This document shows positions 27,383 to 36,276 of a DNA stretch of 64,000 nt, one piece after another. Origin of the DNA: Murinocardiopsis flavida (GTDB taxonomy: Bacteria > Actinomycetota > Actinomycetes > Streptosporangiales > Streptosporangiaceae); the NCBI RefSeq assembly GCF_003014485.1, contig NZ_PYGA01000028.1, positions 21,748 through 85,747 on the forward strand, written 5' to 3'. The notes under the pieces were generated by a model. It saw only the letters and a list, made by a program, of their open reading frames with translations. It was not told the DNA's origin and made no database searches. Position numbers and translations under genes: made by a program. Position 1 is the stretch's first letter. Every line of letters starts with the position of its first letter.

Positions 27383-28255
27383 TCAGCCGGGGCACCTCGC
27401 GTGCAGGAGGGCCTCGGTCGCCTCGGCGAGCCGCCGCGCGTCGCCGGGGTCGAGCGTCTTCAGGGTGAGCGGGACGGGCCTGCCGCGGTCGATCGCCGTC
27501 AGCGGCGCCTCGGGCGGGTGGTCGATGAACCCGTGGACGGGCGCGATCGCGTCCGCGACGGGGCGGGCGGCCACCCGCGCCGCCACGCGGAGCAGCACCC
27601 GGACCGGGGCGGGCAGCGGACTGAGGTCGCCGCTCCTGGTGAAACCCGGGTGGTAGAGGACGTAGCGGATCGGGTTGTCGGGGCGGGCGGCGAACGCCAC
27701 ACCGAGAAGGTCGTTGGCGCGGCCCGCCTGGAGTTGGGCGGCGACCGTGCTGTAGCGGCGCTCCAGTTGCAGGTCGTCAAGGTGGACGCGGCCCTGCACG
27801 GTGCCGGTGCCGGAGACGTTGACGATCACCGGGTCCGCGCTGCGGCGCAGGAGCGGGGCGAGGCCGTCGCCGAGCAGGACGCGGCTCAGGTAGTACAGGG
27901 CGAAGGTCCGCTCCAGCCCTTCGGCGGTGACGGTGCGCCGGGTCGCGTGCCGGTTCGCGAACAGGGCGAGCGCGTCGACCACGCGGTGGCGTTCGGCGAT
28001 CCGCTCGACCGCCGCCCGCGTCGCGGCGACGCCGGACAGGTCGACCTGGATGAAGTCGATCCGGCCGGCCGCGCCGACCCGCTCGGCCTCGGCGCGGAGC
28101 CGCCGCCCCTTGTCGGGGTTGCTGCCGAGGACGACGACGCTGTCCCCGCGCTCGGCGCGCGCAAGGGCGAGGGCGCGCCCCATGCCGTCGGTGCCGCCGC
28201 TCACGACCACGACGCGGCGGCGGCCCGGATTCCGGGGGCTGGGATCGGTGGGCAC
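27383..28255 (-). CDS. SDR-family protein with degenerate active site
   Basis: 290 residues. The cofactor motif is present (VSGGTDGMGRA, about 15-25) and the ribose/adenine region reads GSNPDKGRR. The usual YxxSK active site is replaced by QLQAGRAN before the DLLGVAF helix, so both the catalytic Tyr and Lys appear lost, while the structural AN is kept. I chose GTG 28255, which follows GAGGAG by 7 nt. It is divergent from an HxlR regulator across an inverted repeat. It may bind NAD(P) without acting as a reductase, or be a sensor; function unknown. Confidence 0.78.
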   Translation of the reverse strand: MPTDPSPRNPGRRRVVVVSGGTDGMGRALALARAERGDSVVVLGSNPDKGRRLRAEAERVGAAGRIDFIQVDLSGVAATRAAVERIAERHRVVDALALFANRHATRRTVTAEGLERTFALYYLSRVLLGDGLAPLLRRSADPVIVNVSGTGTVQGRVHLDDLQLERRYSTVAAQLQAGRANDLLGVAFAARPDNPIRYVLYHPGFTRSGDLSPLPAPVRVLLRVAARVAARPVADAIAPVHGFIDHPPEAPLTAIDRGRPVPLTLKTLDPGDARRLAEATEALLHARCPG

Positions 28256-28285
28256 AGGAATGCTCCTCTTCGGTGGGTGCCGGAC

Positions 28286-28312
28286 GTGCGCACTACGATC
28301 ATCAGTACGCAC
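28286..28312. promoter_or_regulatory. Candidate HxlR operator
   Basis: Interrupted inverted repeat: GTGCG-c-ACT at 28286-28294 matched by AGT-a-CGCAC at 28304-28312. It sits midway between the divergent SDR and HxlR genes, the expected place for an HxlR site. Confidence 0.6.
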
Positions 28313-28338
28313 CCGGCCCCGCGGAAGGACGCAGTTCG

Positions 28339-28752
28339 ATGTCCGGTACCCACACGGATGTTCCTTCGGTGGTCAGCGCGCCGCTGCCCAGCCCGGTCCC
28401 CGCAGAAGAGTACGAGCAGTGCCCGGTCACCGACATCGTGCGGCGCGTCGGCGACAAGTGGTCGGTCCTGGTGATCGTGCTGCTCGGCAGGCGCCCCCAC
28501 CGGTTCAACGAACTCCACCGCGGCATCGAGGGCATCAGCCAGCGGATGCTGACCCGCACCCTGCGCGGTCTGGCGACCGACGGGCTGGTGCGCCGCGAGG
28601 TCTTTCCCACCGTCCCGCCGGGCGTCGAGTACAGCCTCACCCCGCTCGGACACTCCCTGCTGGGGCCGCTCTCGGCTCTCGCCGACTGGGTCGTGGCGCA
28701 CCGGGACGACGTCGCCGCGGCGCGGCGGGCCGCCGCCGCGGCGGACACCTGA
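28339..28752 (+). CDS. HxlR-family regulator
   Basis: 137 residues. The HxlR hallmarks are the single N-terminal Cys in EQCPV (about 28), then IVRRVGDKWSVLVIVLL, the winged helix FNELHRGIEGISQRMLTRTL (about 55-74), and LTPLGHSLL. ATG 28339 follows GAAGGA at a normal distance. HxlR proteins often sense electrophiles or redox state through that cysteine. It probably controls the divergent SDR-like gene. Confidence 0.92.
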   Translation: MSGTHTDVPSVVSAPLPSPVPAEEYEQCPVTDIVRRVGDKWSVLVIVLLGRRPHRFNELHRGIEGISQRMLTRTLRGLATDGLVRREVFPTVPPGVEYSLTPLGHSLLGPLSALADWVVAHRDDVAAARRAAAAADT

Positions 28753-28779
28753 GCGTCCGCCGCGCGGCCCCGATGCCGC

Positions 28780-29949
28780 CTACCGGGCCCAGGTCCAGGC
28801 GTAGCCGGGGTCCTCGCAGGCCAGCGCCGCCGGGCCCAGGTCGAGCGGGCGGAAGGTGTCGATCATGACCGCGGTCTCCGAGGTCTCCCGCGCGCCCAGC
28901 GCCGCCTCGACCGCACCGGGCTGCGGGCCGTGGGTGAACCCCGCCGGGTGCAGCGAGATGGACCCGATGCCGATGCCGGACCCCTTGCGCGCCGCGTAGT
29001 CGCCGCCCACGTAGTACATGAACTCGTCGCTGTCGACGTTGTGGTGGTTGTAGGGGATGGGCACGGCGTCGTCGTGGAAGTCCAGGACCCGCGGGCAGAA
29101 CGAGCACACCACGAAGTTGGGGCCCTCGAAGGTCTGATGTACCGGCGGCGGGGCGTGCGTCTTCTTCACGATCGGCTCGAAGTCGGCGATGTTGAACGCG
29201 TAGGGGTACAGGTGGCCGTCCCAGCCGACCACGTCGAAGGGGTGGTGGGCGAACGTCATGCGGGTGAGGCCCCCGCGGGTGCGCACCAGCACCGGGGTCT
29301 CGGCGCGGGACTCCGGGCCGTCGACCAGCAGCGGCTCGGACGGGCCCCGCAGGTCGCGCTCGCTGTAGGGGGCGTGCTCCAGGAACTGGCCGGCGGACGA
29401 CAGGTAGCGCTTCGGCGGGCGGATGTGCCCCGACGCCTCGATGACGAGCGCGCGCACCGCGCCACGCGGCAGCCACCGGTGGATGGTGCCGGTGGGCACC
29501 ACCACGTAGTCGCCCTCGACGGCGTCGATGGCGCCGTAGCTCGACTCGAACCGGGCGTCGCCGGACTGGAGGTAGACGACCTCGTCGCCCACGGAGTTGC
29601 GGTACAGGCCGCTCGCCGCGGCGGTGGCGGCGTAGGAGATGCGCACGTCGCCGTTTGCGGCCAGCACCTGGCGGCCGGTCACCAGGTCGCCGCCCGCGGC
29701 GAGGTCGTGGGCGCGGAAGTGCCGGGGGGTGAGCGGGACGTTGGGCACCGGGTCGGCGGCGACGGCGGGTTCGGCGACCGGCTCGGCCGCCACGATGGCC
29801 GTGGGCAGGTAGCGGTGGTACAGCAGCGAGGAGTCGGCGGAGAACCCCTCCTCGCCCATCAGCTCCTCGGCGTAGATGCCGCCGTCGGGCTTGCGGAAGA
29901 CGGTGTGGCGCTTGCGCGGCATCGCACCGACCGCGCGGTAGAACGGCAT
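28780..29949 (-). CDS. hmgA: Homogentisate 1,2-dioxygenase
   Basis: 389 residues, a cupin-fold dioxygenase opening the homogentisate ring in tyrosine/phenylalanine breakdown. Expected metal-site segments are present: YNHHNVDSDEFMYYVGG (about 298-314, with His and Glu) and HPAGFTHGP (about 334-342, with His). Also diagnostic are WDGHLYPYAFNIADFEP and FVVCSFCPR. It is slightly shorter than animal enzymes, as usual for actinobacteria. It is divergent from an IclR regulator, a common pairing for this pathway; no fumarylacetoacetase or maleylacetoacetate isomerase gene lies beside it. Confidence 0.93.
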   Translation of the reverse strand: MPFYRAVGAMPRKRHTVFRKPDGGIYAEELMGEEGFSADSSLLYHRYLPTAIVAAEPVAEPAVAADPVPNVPLTPRHFRAHDLAAGGDLVTGRQVLAANGDVRISYAATAAASGLYRNSVGDEVVYLQSGDARFESSYGAIDAVEGDYVVVPTGTIHRWLPRGAVRALVIEASGHIRPPKRYLSSAGQFLEHAPYSERDLRGPSEPLLVDGPESRAETPVLVRTRGGLTRMTFAHHPFDVVGWDGHLYPYAFNIADFEPIVKKTHAPPPVHQTFEGPNFVVCSFCPRVLDFHDDAVPIPYNHHNVDSDEFMYYVGGDYAARKGSGIGIGSISLHPAGFTHGPQPGAVEAALGARETSETAVMIDTFRPLDLGPAALACEDPGYAWTWAR

Positions 29950-30036
29950 CGCAGGATCACAGCCCCTCGGGTCGCGGCGCGCGGCCCGCGCACGCGGATA
30001 GGGCCGGGGCGCCGGGTTGGCATCAGAGCGTTTTTG

Positions 30037-30049
30037 TCCGATAATCGGA
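30037..30049. promoter_or_regulatory. Candidate IclR operator
   Basis: TCCGAT-A-ATCGGA is a perfect inverted repeat between hmgA and the divergent IclR gene, in a local AT-rich patch that also repeats TTTGTCCG on either side. It is a plausible binding site for the adjacent regulator. Confidence 0.6.
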
Positions 30050-30113
30050 TATCGTTTGTCCGCTCACCGATCAGCATGACTCCGGCCGCGGAGCCCGTCA
30101 AGAGGAGTCGCCG

Positions 30114-30812
30114 ATGGCCGAGGGATCCAAGACGGTCGATCAAGCGCTGCGCCTGCTCAAGGAGATCGGCCGCGGCTCGGGAACCGTGTCCGAGCTCGGC
30201 ACGCGCCTCGAACTGCCCCGCACCGTCGCCAACCGGCTCATCACCACCCTGCACGAGCACGGGTTCGTGCGCCGCGGGCACGACGGCCGGTTCGTCCTCG
30301 GCGAGACCCTGTTCGCCATCGCCTCCGACGCAGACTCCCGCCTGCGCGAAGTCTGCCTGCCCCTGCTGCGCGACCTCGCCGCGCGCACCGACGAGACCGC
30401 CGTCCTGACCGTCGGCGACGGCGACCACGCCGTCGCCCTCGACCAGCACCGGGCCGGGGCGCACCTCATCGCCATCGACTACCGGCCGGGCACCCGCCAC
30501 CCCATGGCGCAGGCCGCAGCGGGACGCGCCATCCTCGCGTGGTCGCCGCGCCGCCTCATCGACCGCTGCGCGGCGCGCGAGGCCGACCCCGGCGCCCTGC
30601 GCGCCGAACTCGACCGGGTCCGCGCGGCCGGATACGCGGTGTCGGTCAACGAACTCCAAGCCGGCGTCGCCGGGGCCTCCGCCCCGCTGTTCCACAACGG
30701 GCGGGTGGTCGCCAGCATCGGCCTGGTCGTCCCCGCCCAGCGCTGGCCCGACCCCGCCCTCCTCGCCGAGCCGGTCCTCGCCGCGGCCAGGTCGGCCTCC
30801 GCCGGACTCTGA
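30114..30812 (+). CDS. IclR-family regulator (likely of homogentisate pathway)
   Basis: 232 residues. The N-terminal winged helix spans about residues 5-65 (TVDQALRLLKEIG; LELPRTVANRLITTLHEHGF), followed by the IclR effector domain (HPMAQAAAGRAILAW; SVNELQAGVAGASAPLF). The effector domain is a little shorter than in the archetype. Its divergent position next to hmgA suggests it senses homogentisate or a related aromatic, as HmgR proteins do. Inference from context only. Confidence 0.9.
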   Translation: MAEGSKTVDQALRLLKEIGRGSGTVSELGTRLELPRTVANRLITTLHEHGFVRRGHDGRFVLGETLFAIASDADSRLREVCLPLLRDLAARTDETAVLTVGDGDHAVALDQHRAGAHLIAIDYRPGTRHPMAQAAAGRAILAWSPRRLIDRCAAREADPGALRAELDRVRAAGYAVSVNELQAGVAGASAPLFHNGRVVASIGLVVPAQRWPDPALLAEPVLAAARSASAGL

Positions 30813-30898
30813 CCGCCCGGCACGCGGGAGCGCCAACGACGTGCGGACCCGGCTGATCCGCGACCATCACTGACCGCCCTGGCACGCGGGGACGCCCC

Positions 30899-32092
30899 TC
30901 ACCCGTCCCGGCGGAACGGGGCCGCGACGAGCACGACGGCGGCGCAGCCCGCACCCGCGGCGATCGCGAAGACCACAGCGGGCACCGACAGGTCCAGCAC
31001 GGTGCCCGCGAGCGCCGAGCCGACAGCGTTGCCCACCCCGAACGACGTGATCATCCAGGCGTGCGCCTCGGTCAGCGTACCTTCGGGGGCGATCCGCGCG
31101 ACCAGGGCGAAGGACGACGCCAGGACCGCCGGCAGCGCGCACCCGCTCAAGAACGCCAGCGCCGCCATCGGCCCGAGTCCCGGCACGAGCGCGAGCGGCA
31201 GGTACCCGGCGGCGAGCAGCGCCATCAGGAGCAGCAGCCGCCGGTCCTCGCGCCGCGCCGCACGGACCCCGGTGTAGGCCACCCCGGCGACCAGCGCGCC
31301 CCCGGCGTTGGCGGCGATCAGCCACCCCGCGGCGCCGGACGCCCCGCTCGCCTCGGCGTAGCCGGTGATCCCGACGGTGAACGCGCCGATCGTCGTGCCC
31401 ACGCACGCCAGCGCCGCGAACAGCCGCACCATGCCGCGGGCCCGCAGCGGGCCCAACCAGTGGCGTCGCACGGGACTCCCCCGCCAGGCGCGGGCCGGGC
31501 GCGCCGCGGCGAACCACAGCGTCCCGGCGAGGCCGACGGCCCCCGCCGCGGCAAGGCCCACCTGCGGCCCGCCCACCGCGGCGCAGCCCAGCACGATGAG
31601 CGGGCCGAAGACGAAGATGAGCTCCTGCGTGGCGGCGTCCAGCGAGAACCCCGCGCGCACGGTCCGCTCGTCGTCCAGCACCACCGGCCACAGCACCCGC
31701 AGGCACGGTTCGAGCTGCGGGGTCGTGGCGCCCGCGAGCGCGGCCGCCACGGCGGCTACGAGCGGGAACCGCACCGGGTCGATCGCTGCCAGCAGCAGGA
31801 ACCCCGCCGTCGACAGCGCACCGCAGGCCAGCAGCACGGGGACCTGGCGGGTGCGGTCGATGAGCCGGGCAAGCACCGGGCCGAACCCGGCCGCACTGGC
31901 CGCATAGACCCCCGTGAGCAGCCCGGCGAGCCGGTAGTCCCCGTCACCGGCACGCACGCTCAGGATGATGGCGAGCGGCGCCATCCCGGTGGGCAGCCGC
32001 CCCACAATGGAGGCTGTGAGCAGCCGGGCCGCGTGGCGGCTGCGCAGCACGGCGACGACGGGCGGCACCGGGCGCCCCGCTATCCGCGTCAT
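30899..32092 (-). CDS. MFS transporter
   Basis: 397 residues with about 12 hydrophobic segments and the loop 2-3 motif GFGPVLARLIDRTRQ (about 68-82). The sequence is typical of actinobacterial MFS proteins annotated as drug or metabolite exporters. Its start overlaps the stop of the upstream HAD gene by 4 bp, so both are in one mRNA. Substrate unknown. Confidence 0.88.
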   Translation of the reverse strand: MTRIAGRPVPPVVAVLRSRHAARLLTASIVGRLPTGMAPLAIILSVRAGDGDYRLAGLLTGVYAASAAGFGPVLARLIDRTRQVPVLLACGALSTAGFLLLAAIDPVRFPLVAAVAAALAGATTPQLEPCLRVLWPVVLDDERTVRAGFSLDAATQELIFVFGPLIVLGCAAVGGPQVGLAAAGAVGLAGTLWFAAARPARAWRGSPVRRHWLGPLRARGMVRLFAALACVGTTIGAFTVGITGYAEASGASGAAGWLIAANAGGALVAGVAYTGVRAARREDRRLLLLMALLAAGYLPLALVPGLGPMAALAFLSGCALPAVLASSFALVARIAPEGTLTEAHAWMITSFGVGNAVGSALAGTVLDLSVPAVVFAIAAGAGCAAVVLVAAPFRRDG

Positions 32093-32793
32093 CGGACCGC
32101 CCCCTCGGCAAAGCCCATGGCCAGCGCCTCACTCAGCGTGGACCCGACGGGCACCCGCTCGGCCCGCAGTGCCTCCACCGTGTGCAGGCCGCTCGCGACG
32201 AGGACGCACCGAGCGCCGGCCGCCGCAGCGGCGCGTGCGTCGTCCACGCTGTCGCCGATGAGCAGCACCCCCGCGCCGCCGGTGCCGAGCGCGCCCAGGT
32301 GCTCGGCGAGGTGGCGGGCCTTGCGTCCGGCGTCGGAACCGCGCTGCCCGTCGACGCGCGCGAACCGGCCGGCGATGCCGAAACGGTCCACCAGCGCCAT
32401 GAGGCGGTCGTGCGGGTGCATCGACAGCAGTGACTGGGTGCCTCGGCCCGCCACCAGGTCCAGGCAGTCCAGCGCGTCGGCCGCCAGCGCCAGGGCGGGC
32501 CTGCGCCGGGCGTAGGCGGCATCGAACGCCGCGTTGAGAGCCGTGTGGACGTCGCCGGGCAGGGCGCGGCCCGCCAGCGCCGTGTAGTAGTCGGAGATCG
32601 GCTGGGTGTGGCTGCGTCGGCAGTGGTCGGCCGTGACGGGTGGCAGGCCGACCGCTGCGAACGCCTCGATGGTGGAGTCGACCATGGCGGCGGCGTCGTC
32701 GAACAGGGTCCCGTTCCAGTCCCAGACGACGTGCGCGATGGCGGCGCCGTCGGGGTTCAGGGGGTCGTTCGCGAGCGGAGAGGGGGGTGGCAT
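32089..32793 (-). CDS. HAD-family phosphatase (phosphoglycolate phosphatase-like)
   Basis: 234 residues. Motif I is VVWDWNGTLFDD (about 22-33); note W-N in place of the usual L-D-G. A helical cap follows. The motif II Ser lies in LLSMHPHDR, the Lys in RKARHL, and motif IV is LIGDSVDDARAA. ATG 32793 is chosen over an upstream ATG because motif I should begin within about 25 residues. It is translationally coupled to the MFS gene. The WDWNGTL variant is common in actinobacterial Gph-like proteins. Gap 32794-33094 shows no gene. Confidence 0.85.
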   Translation of the reverse strand: MPPPSPLANDPLNPDGAAIAHVVWDWNGTLFDDAAAMVDSTIEAFAAVGLPPVTADHCRRSHTQPISDYYTALAGRALPGDVHTALNAAFDAAYARRRPALALAADALDCLDLVAGRGTQSLLSMHPHDRLMALVDRFGIAGRFARVDGQRGSDAGRKARHLAEHLGALGTGGAGVLLIGDSVDDARAAAAAGARCVLVASGLHTVEALRAERVPVGSTLSEALAMGFAEGAVR

Positions 32794-33094
32794 CGTCTGC
32801 TTTCGGGCTCTGGGGCGGCGGCCGGACGGCACGCCGCCCATCGGCCCGTCGGTCGTAGAGAGACGCCGAGCCGCTGGTCACACGGACGCCAACACGCTAA
32901 GAAGCCCCAACAGGCCGCGTCCAGAGATCAGACCCCCTTCTGACACGGAAATGTCAGCTTGCCGCCGAACACCCCCCCGGGACGAACCGCCACGGCCCAC
33001 GCCGGGCGCCGCGGGCACGGGTTCGTACTCCGCCACCGCCCCTCAAGGCGGACTTGTGCCCGGGGTGCGGGCTCGAAGTGGACCATGGTGACTC

Positions 33095-34105
33095 CTACCC
33101 GGCCCGGGACCGGTAGGCGCGCTGGCGGCACGCCGGGGAGCAGTAGTCGCGCGGGCGGCCGGTGGCACCGCGGGCGACAGGGACGCCGCAGGACAGGCAG
33201 TGCCGCTCCGCGGGCTCGGCCGCAGGGCTGGAGTCGACCAGCGCCTGAATGCCGTCGCAGATGCGCTCCATCCCGAAGGCGAAGCTCGCCTCCGGCGAAA
33301 CGTAATCCCCCTCGGCGACCAGCCGGGCGAGAGCGGGGTAGCTTCCGGACGCCGCGCGGCGGGCGAAATCGGGGTAGCGCTCGGTCCACCACTGCTCGAT
33401 GTCCATCCCGGACTCGGCTTCGAGCCGCGCCTCCTCGATGGAGTCGTACGCGGCTCCTCGGACGAAGTGGTTGATCAGGGAGAGCGCGGCGGACCGCTGC
33501 GAAGCGCCGAGCCCGCTGCCGTCGAGCGCGGCTAGCGCGGCGTCGAAGGCCGCGAGCACGTTGGGGCCCAGCGACGAACGGCTCTCCGGAACCTGGAGCA
33601 GCCAAGGGTGGCGGTGGTAGACGCGCCAGTCGGCGCGCGCCAGCTCCCACACCCGTTCGCGCCAATGCGTCCCGATGAAGGACACGGCCTCGCCAGAGGC
33701 GGCCGCGCCGGAAGACGCGCCGCCGTTCGCGGCGCCACCGTTGGCCGTCCTGCCGTAGGCGGCGTCGACCATGAGGCCGACCAGTTCGGTCTTGGTGCGG
33801 ACGTAGCGGTAGAGCGACATGGTCGTGACACCGAGGCGCTCGGCCGTGGTGCGCATGGTGAGGGAACCGAACCCGTCGGTGTCGGCGATCTCGATGGCCG
33901 CGGCGACGATCCGCTCCGCAGTGAGGCGGCGCTCCGGCCTCCGGCGCGGGCCGCCGGTGGTCCTATCGCCACTGGCCGAGCCGTGCGGACCGCCCGCAGC
34001 CCCATCGACACCGGCCGAGCCGTGCCGACCGCCCGCAGGCCCAATGGCAGCCGCGGAGCCATGGGGGCTGCCGAGGCCGTTGCCGTTGTCCTTTTCCGGC
34101 ACCAT
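33095..34105 (-). CDS. TetR-family regulator with C-terminal zinc-ribbon-like tail
   Basis: 336 residues. A Gly/Ser-rich N-terminal tail carries an imperfect GGPHGSA-type repeat (about 15-52), then a TetR HTH (about 80-104, TTAERLGVTTMSLYRYV) and a TetR_C_1-like ligand domain. It ends with CLSCG...DYCSPACRQRAY, four cysteines that look like a small treble-clef zinc site. ATG 34105 has GGAGG upstream. It is divergent from the DUF418 membrane protein, its probable target. Confidence 0.88.
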   Translation of the reverse strand: MVPEKDNGNGLGSPHGSAAAIGPAGGRHGSAGVDGAAGGPHGSASGDRTTGGPRRRPERRLTAERIVAAAIEIADTDGFGSLTMRTTAERLGVTTMSLYRYVRTKTELVGLMVDAAYGRTANGGAANGGASSGAAASGEAVSFIGTHWRERVWELARADWRVYHRHPWLLQVPESRSSLGPNVLAAFDAALAALDGSGLGASQRSAALSLINHFVRGAAYDSIEEARLEAESGMDIEQWWTERYPDFARRAASGSYPALARLVAEGDYVSPEASFAFGMERICDGIQALVDSSPAAEPAERHCLSCGVPVARGATGRPRDYCSPACRQRAYRSRAG

Positions 34106-34278
34106 CGCCTCCGAGCCGTGCGCTTGCTATATTACGTACACTCATGCGCGCTGCGCGACACGATCGCCGGCATAACGCCACAGCACCACAACACACGCCC
34201 TACCGGACACTACGCACAGCAGACCCGTGCAGCTCTCGACCACCGCCCCCACGACGGCCGACCACTCACCCCACGTTC

Positions 34279-34300
34279 CGTAACATAGATGCTAGTTACG
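34279..34300. promoter_or_regulatory. Candidate TetR operator
   Basis: CGTAAC-N10-GTTACG, perfect 6-bp arms, 56 bp upstream of the DUF418 gene. A related half-site TTACGTA lies at about 34132, close to the TetR start. Both fall in the divergent promoter region. Confidence 0.62.
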
Positions 34301-34356
34301 CAACACCCTCTGGTCAAGCGCGCCGACGGCGGGAGCACCCGACGGAAGGAACGCCC

Positions 34357-35547
34357 ATGCCATCCCCGCCGCCCGATGCCGCGGAACACCGGGGCGGGAC
34401 CGCCGCCGCGCCGCGCCACCTCACCCCCGACCTCGCCCGCGGCTTCATGCTGCTCCTCATCGCCATGGCGTATGCGCCGCTGTACGTGGCCGGCGCGGAG
34501 TACGGGCTCAACTACCACCCGACCGACGGCGGCACGGCCGACCGGGTCACCAACTTCCTGCGCCTCGTCCTGCTCGACAACCGCTCCTACCCGATGTTCG
34601 CGGCCCTGTTCGGCTACGGCCTCGCAACGGTCGCGGCCCGCAGGAGCGCGGCAGGCGACGGCCCCGGCGAGGTCCGCCGGCTGCTGCGGCGCCGCGGCCT
34701 GTTCCTGCTGCTGTTCGGGTTCGCGCACGGGGTGCTCGTCTTCCCCGGGGAGATCCTGGGCGCCTACGGGGTGGCGACGCTGCTCGTGGGGTGGCTGATG
34801 GTCCGGCCCGAACGGGCGCTGCTCCGGGCCGCCGCCGTGCTGGTCCCGATCCACGTGATCCTGGTCCCCATGTTCACGCTGATCGCGTCTCACTACATGT
34901 ACGCCGAAGCCGAGCACGTGGTGCCCGGGTACTCCCCGGCCGAGATGGTGGGACGGGTCGCCGAGTACCCGGTCGTGCCCTTCTTCTCCCTCCTCGCGTA
35001 CCCCGTCCTCCTCGCGATGGTGCTGGGCGCCTGGGCGGGGCGGCGGTCCCTGCTCGCCGACCCCGCGGCGCACCGGCGCCTGCTGGTGCGGACCGCCGCC
35101 ATCGGCATCGGGGTGTCGGTGGCGGGGGCGCTGCCCGCGGGGCTGGTCGCCGCCGAACTGTGGCAGACCACGGCGACGCTCGACGGCGTGCTGATGGCGG
35201 TCCAGGTCCTCACCGGCGTGGCCGGGGGTATCGGCTACGCGGCGCTGTTCGGGGTGATCAGCGCCCGCACCGGGGACCGGCCCGGCCCTGTGGCACGGGC
35301 GCTCGCCGCCGCGGGGGCGCGCTCGCTGAGCTGCTACCTGTTCAACTCGATCGTGCTGGCGGTCCTGCTCTCGCCGTCGCTGCTGGGCCTGGAAGCGGGG
35401 CTGACCAGCACCGGCGCGGTCTTCGTCGCCGCCGGGGTCTGGGCGGTGGGGGTGGCGCTGGCCGTGCTCCTGCAACGGTCGGGGCGCGGCGGACCGGCCG
35501 ACGTCTTCCTGCGCCGACTGGTCAACCGGCCCGCCCGCGGACGCTGA
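34357..35547 (+). CDS. DUF418 family membrane protein
   Basis: 396 residues with about ten transmembrane segments. The N-terminal DLARGFMLLLIAMAYAP (about 25-41), the RSYPMFAALFGYGLA loop (about 74-88) and the C-terminal SCYLFNSIVLAVLL are characteristic of DUF418/YeiB-like proteins. ATG 34357 follows GGAAGGA at a good distance. These proteins resemble acyltransferase-3 folds, but their function is unproven. It is probably regulated by the divergent TetR protein. Confidence 0.86.
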   Translation: MPSPPPDAAEHRGGTAAAPRHLTPDLARGFMLLLIAMAYAPLYVAGAEYGLNYHPTDGGTADRVTNFLRLVLLDNRSYPMFAALFGYGLATVAARRSAAGDGPGEVRRLLRRRGLFLLLFGFAHGVLVFPGEILGAYGVATLLVGWLMVRPERALLRAAAVLVPIHVILVPMFTLIASHYMYAEAEHVVPGYSPAEMVGRVAEYPVVPFFSLLAYPVLLAMVLGAWAGRRSLLADPAAHRRLLVRTAAIGIGVSVAGALPAGLVAAELWQTTATLDGVLMAVQVLTGVAGGIGYAALFGVISARTGDRPGPVARALAAAGARSLSCYLFNSIVLAVLLSPSLLGLEAGLTSTGAVFVAAGVWAVGVALAVLLQRSGRGGPADVFLRRLVNRPARGR

Positions 35548-35644
35548 CGCCCGTTGCCGACCCGCCCGCAGGCGCGGGCCGACAGGGCAGGGGTGCTCCC
35601 GAATGGCGGCGCCGCGGGGCGCGGTCGCCGCGCGGCCCACCGGG

Positions 35645-36148
35645 TCAGTACGCGGTGGCGAGGAAGTAGCCGAGGGCGACGAAGGCGACGACGTAGCAGA
35701 CCCCGACGAGGCCGAACGCCACCCAGGCGAGGATCATCATGACCTTCGCGGCTCCGGGGCTGTTGGAGTTCATCGCGGCCCCGACGATGCCCAGCACCAT
35801 CCCGGCGAGGCAGCCCAGTGCGAGCGGCCACAGGATGACGAAGGAGGCGAACATGCCGAGCCCGTTGAGGACCGCCGCGATGATGGCCGAGGCGGCGACC
35901 CCGGCACTGCCCTGCTGCGTCGGGTATCCGCCGCCGGGGTAGCCCGGGCCGCCCGGATATCCCGGATATCCCGGGTGGACCGGGCCGCTCGGGTGTCCGC
36001 CGCCGGGGTACCCCCCGCTGCCCGGGTAGCCCCCGGTCGACGACTGCTGACCGTAGTCCCCGTAGCCCCCATAGCCACCGGACGGGGGCGGCGCGCCCCA
36101 TCCGCCGGTGCCGTATTGCGGTCCGCCCGGACCGGTGCCGTAACTCAT
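35645..36148 (-). CDS. DUF4190-like membrane protein with Gly/Tyr/Pro-rich tail
   Basis: 167 residues. The first 75 are repeats of GGY, PGY and YPG units, a low-complexity cytoplasmic tail. The remainder has three hydrophobic helices (ASAIIAAVLNGLGMFASFVI; LALGCLAGMVLGIVGAAM; ILAWVAFGLVGVCYVVAFVA). This layout is the DUF4190-type membrane protein common in actinomycetes; function unknown. Confidence 0.8.
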   Translation of the reverse strand: MSYGTGPGGPQYGTGGWGAPPPSGGYGGYGDYGQQSSTGGYPGSGGYPGGGHPSGPVHPGYPGYPGGPGYPGGGYPTQQGSAGVAASAIIAAVLNGLGMFASFVILWPLALGCLAGMVLGIVGAAMNSNSPGAAKVMMILAWVAFGLVGVCYVVAFVALGYFLATAY

Positions 36149-36276
36149 GGTGGCTGGTGTCCGTTCTGCTCGGCTATCAGCACCATCATGTCAGAATCGC
36201 ACGCCGCGGATTGGGGCTCGGGTGCTTCGGCGGGGTGTCGGCACAGCGGGGGATGGCAACTCCCAACTCGCCACCT

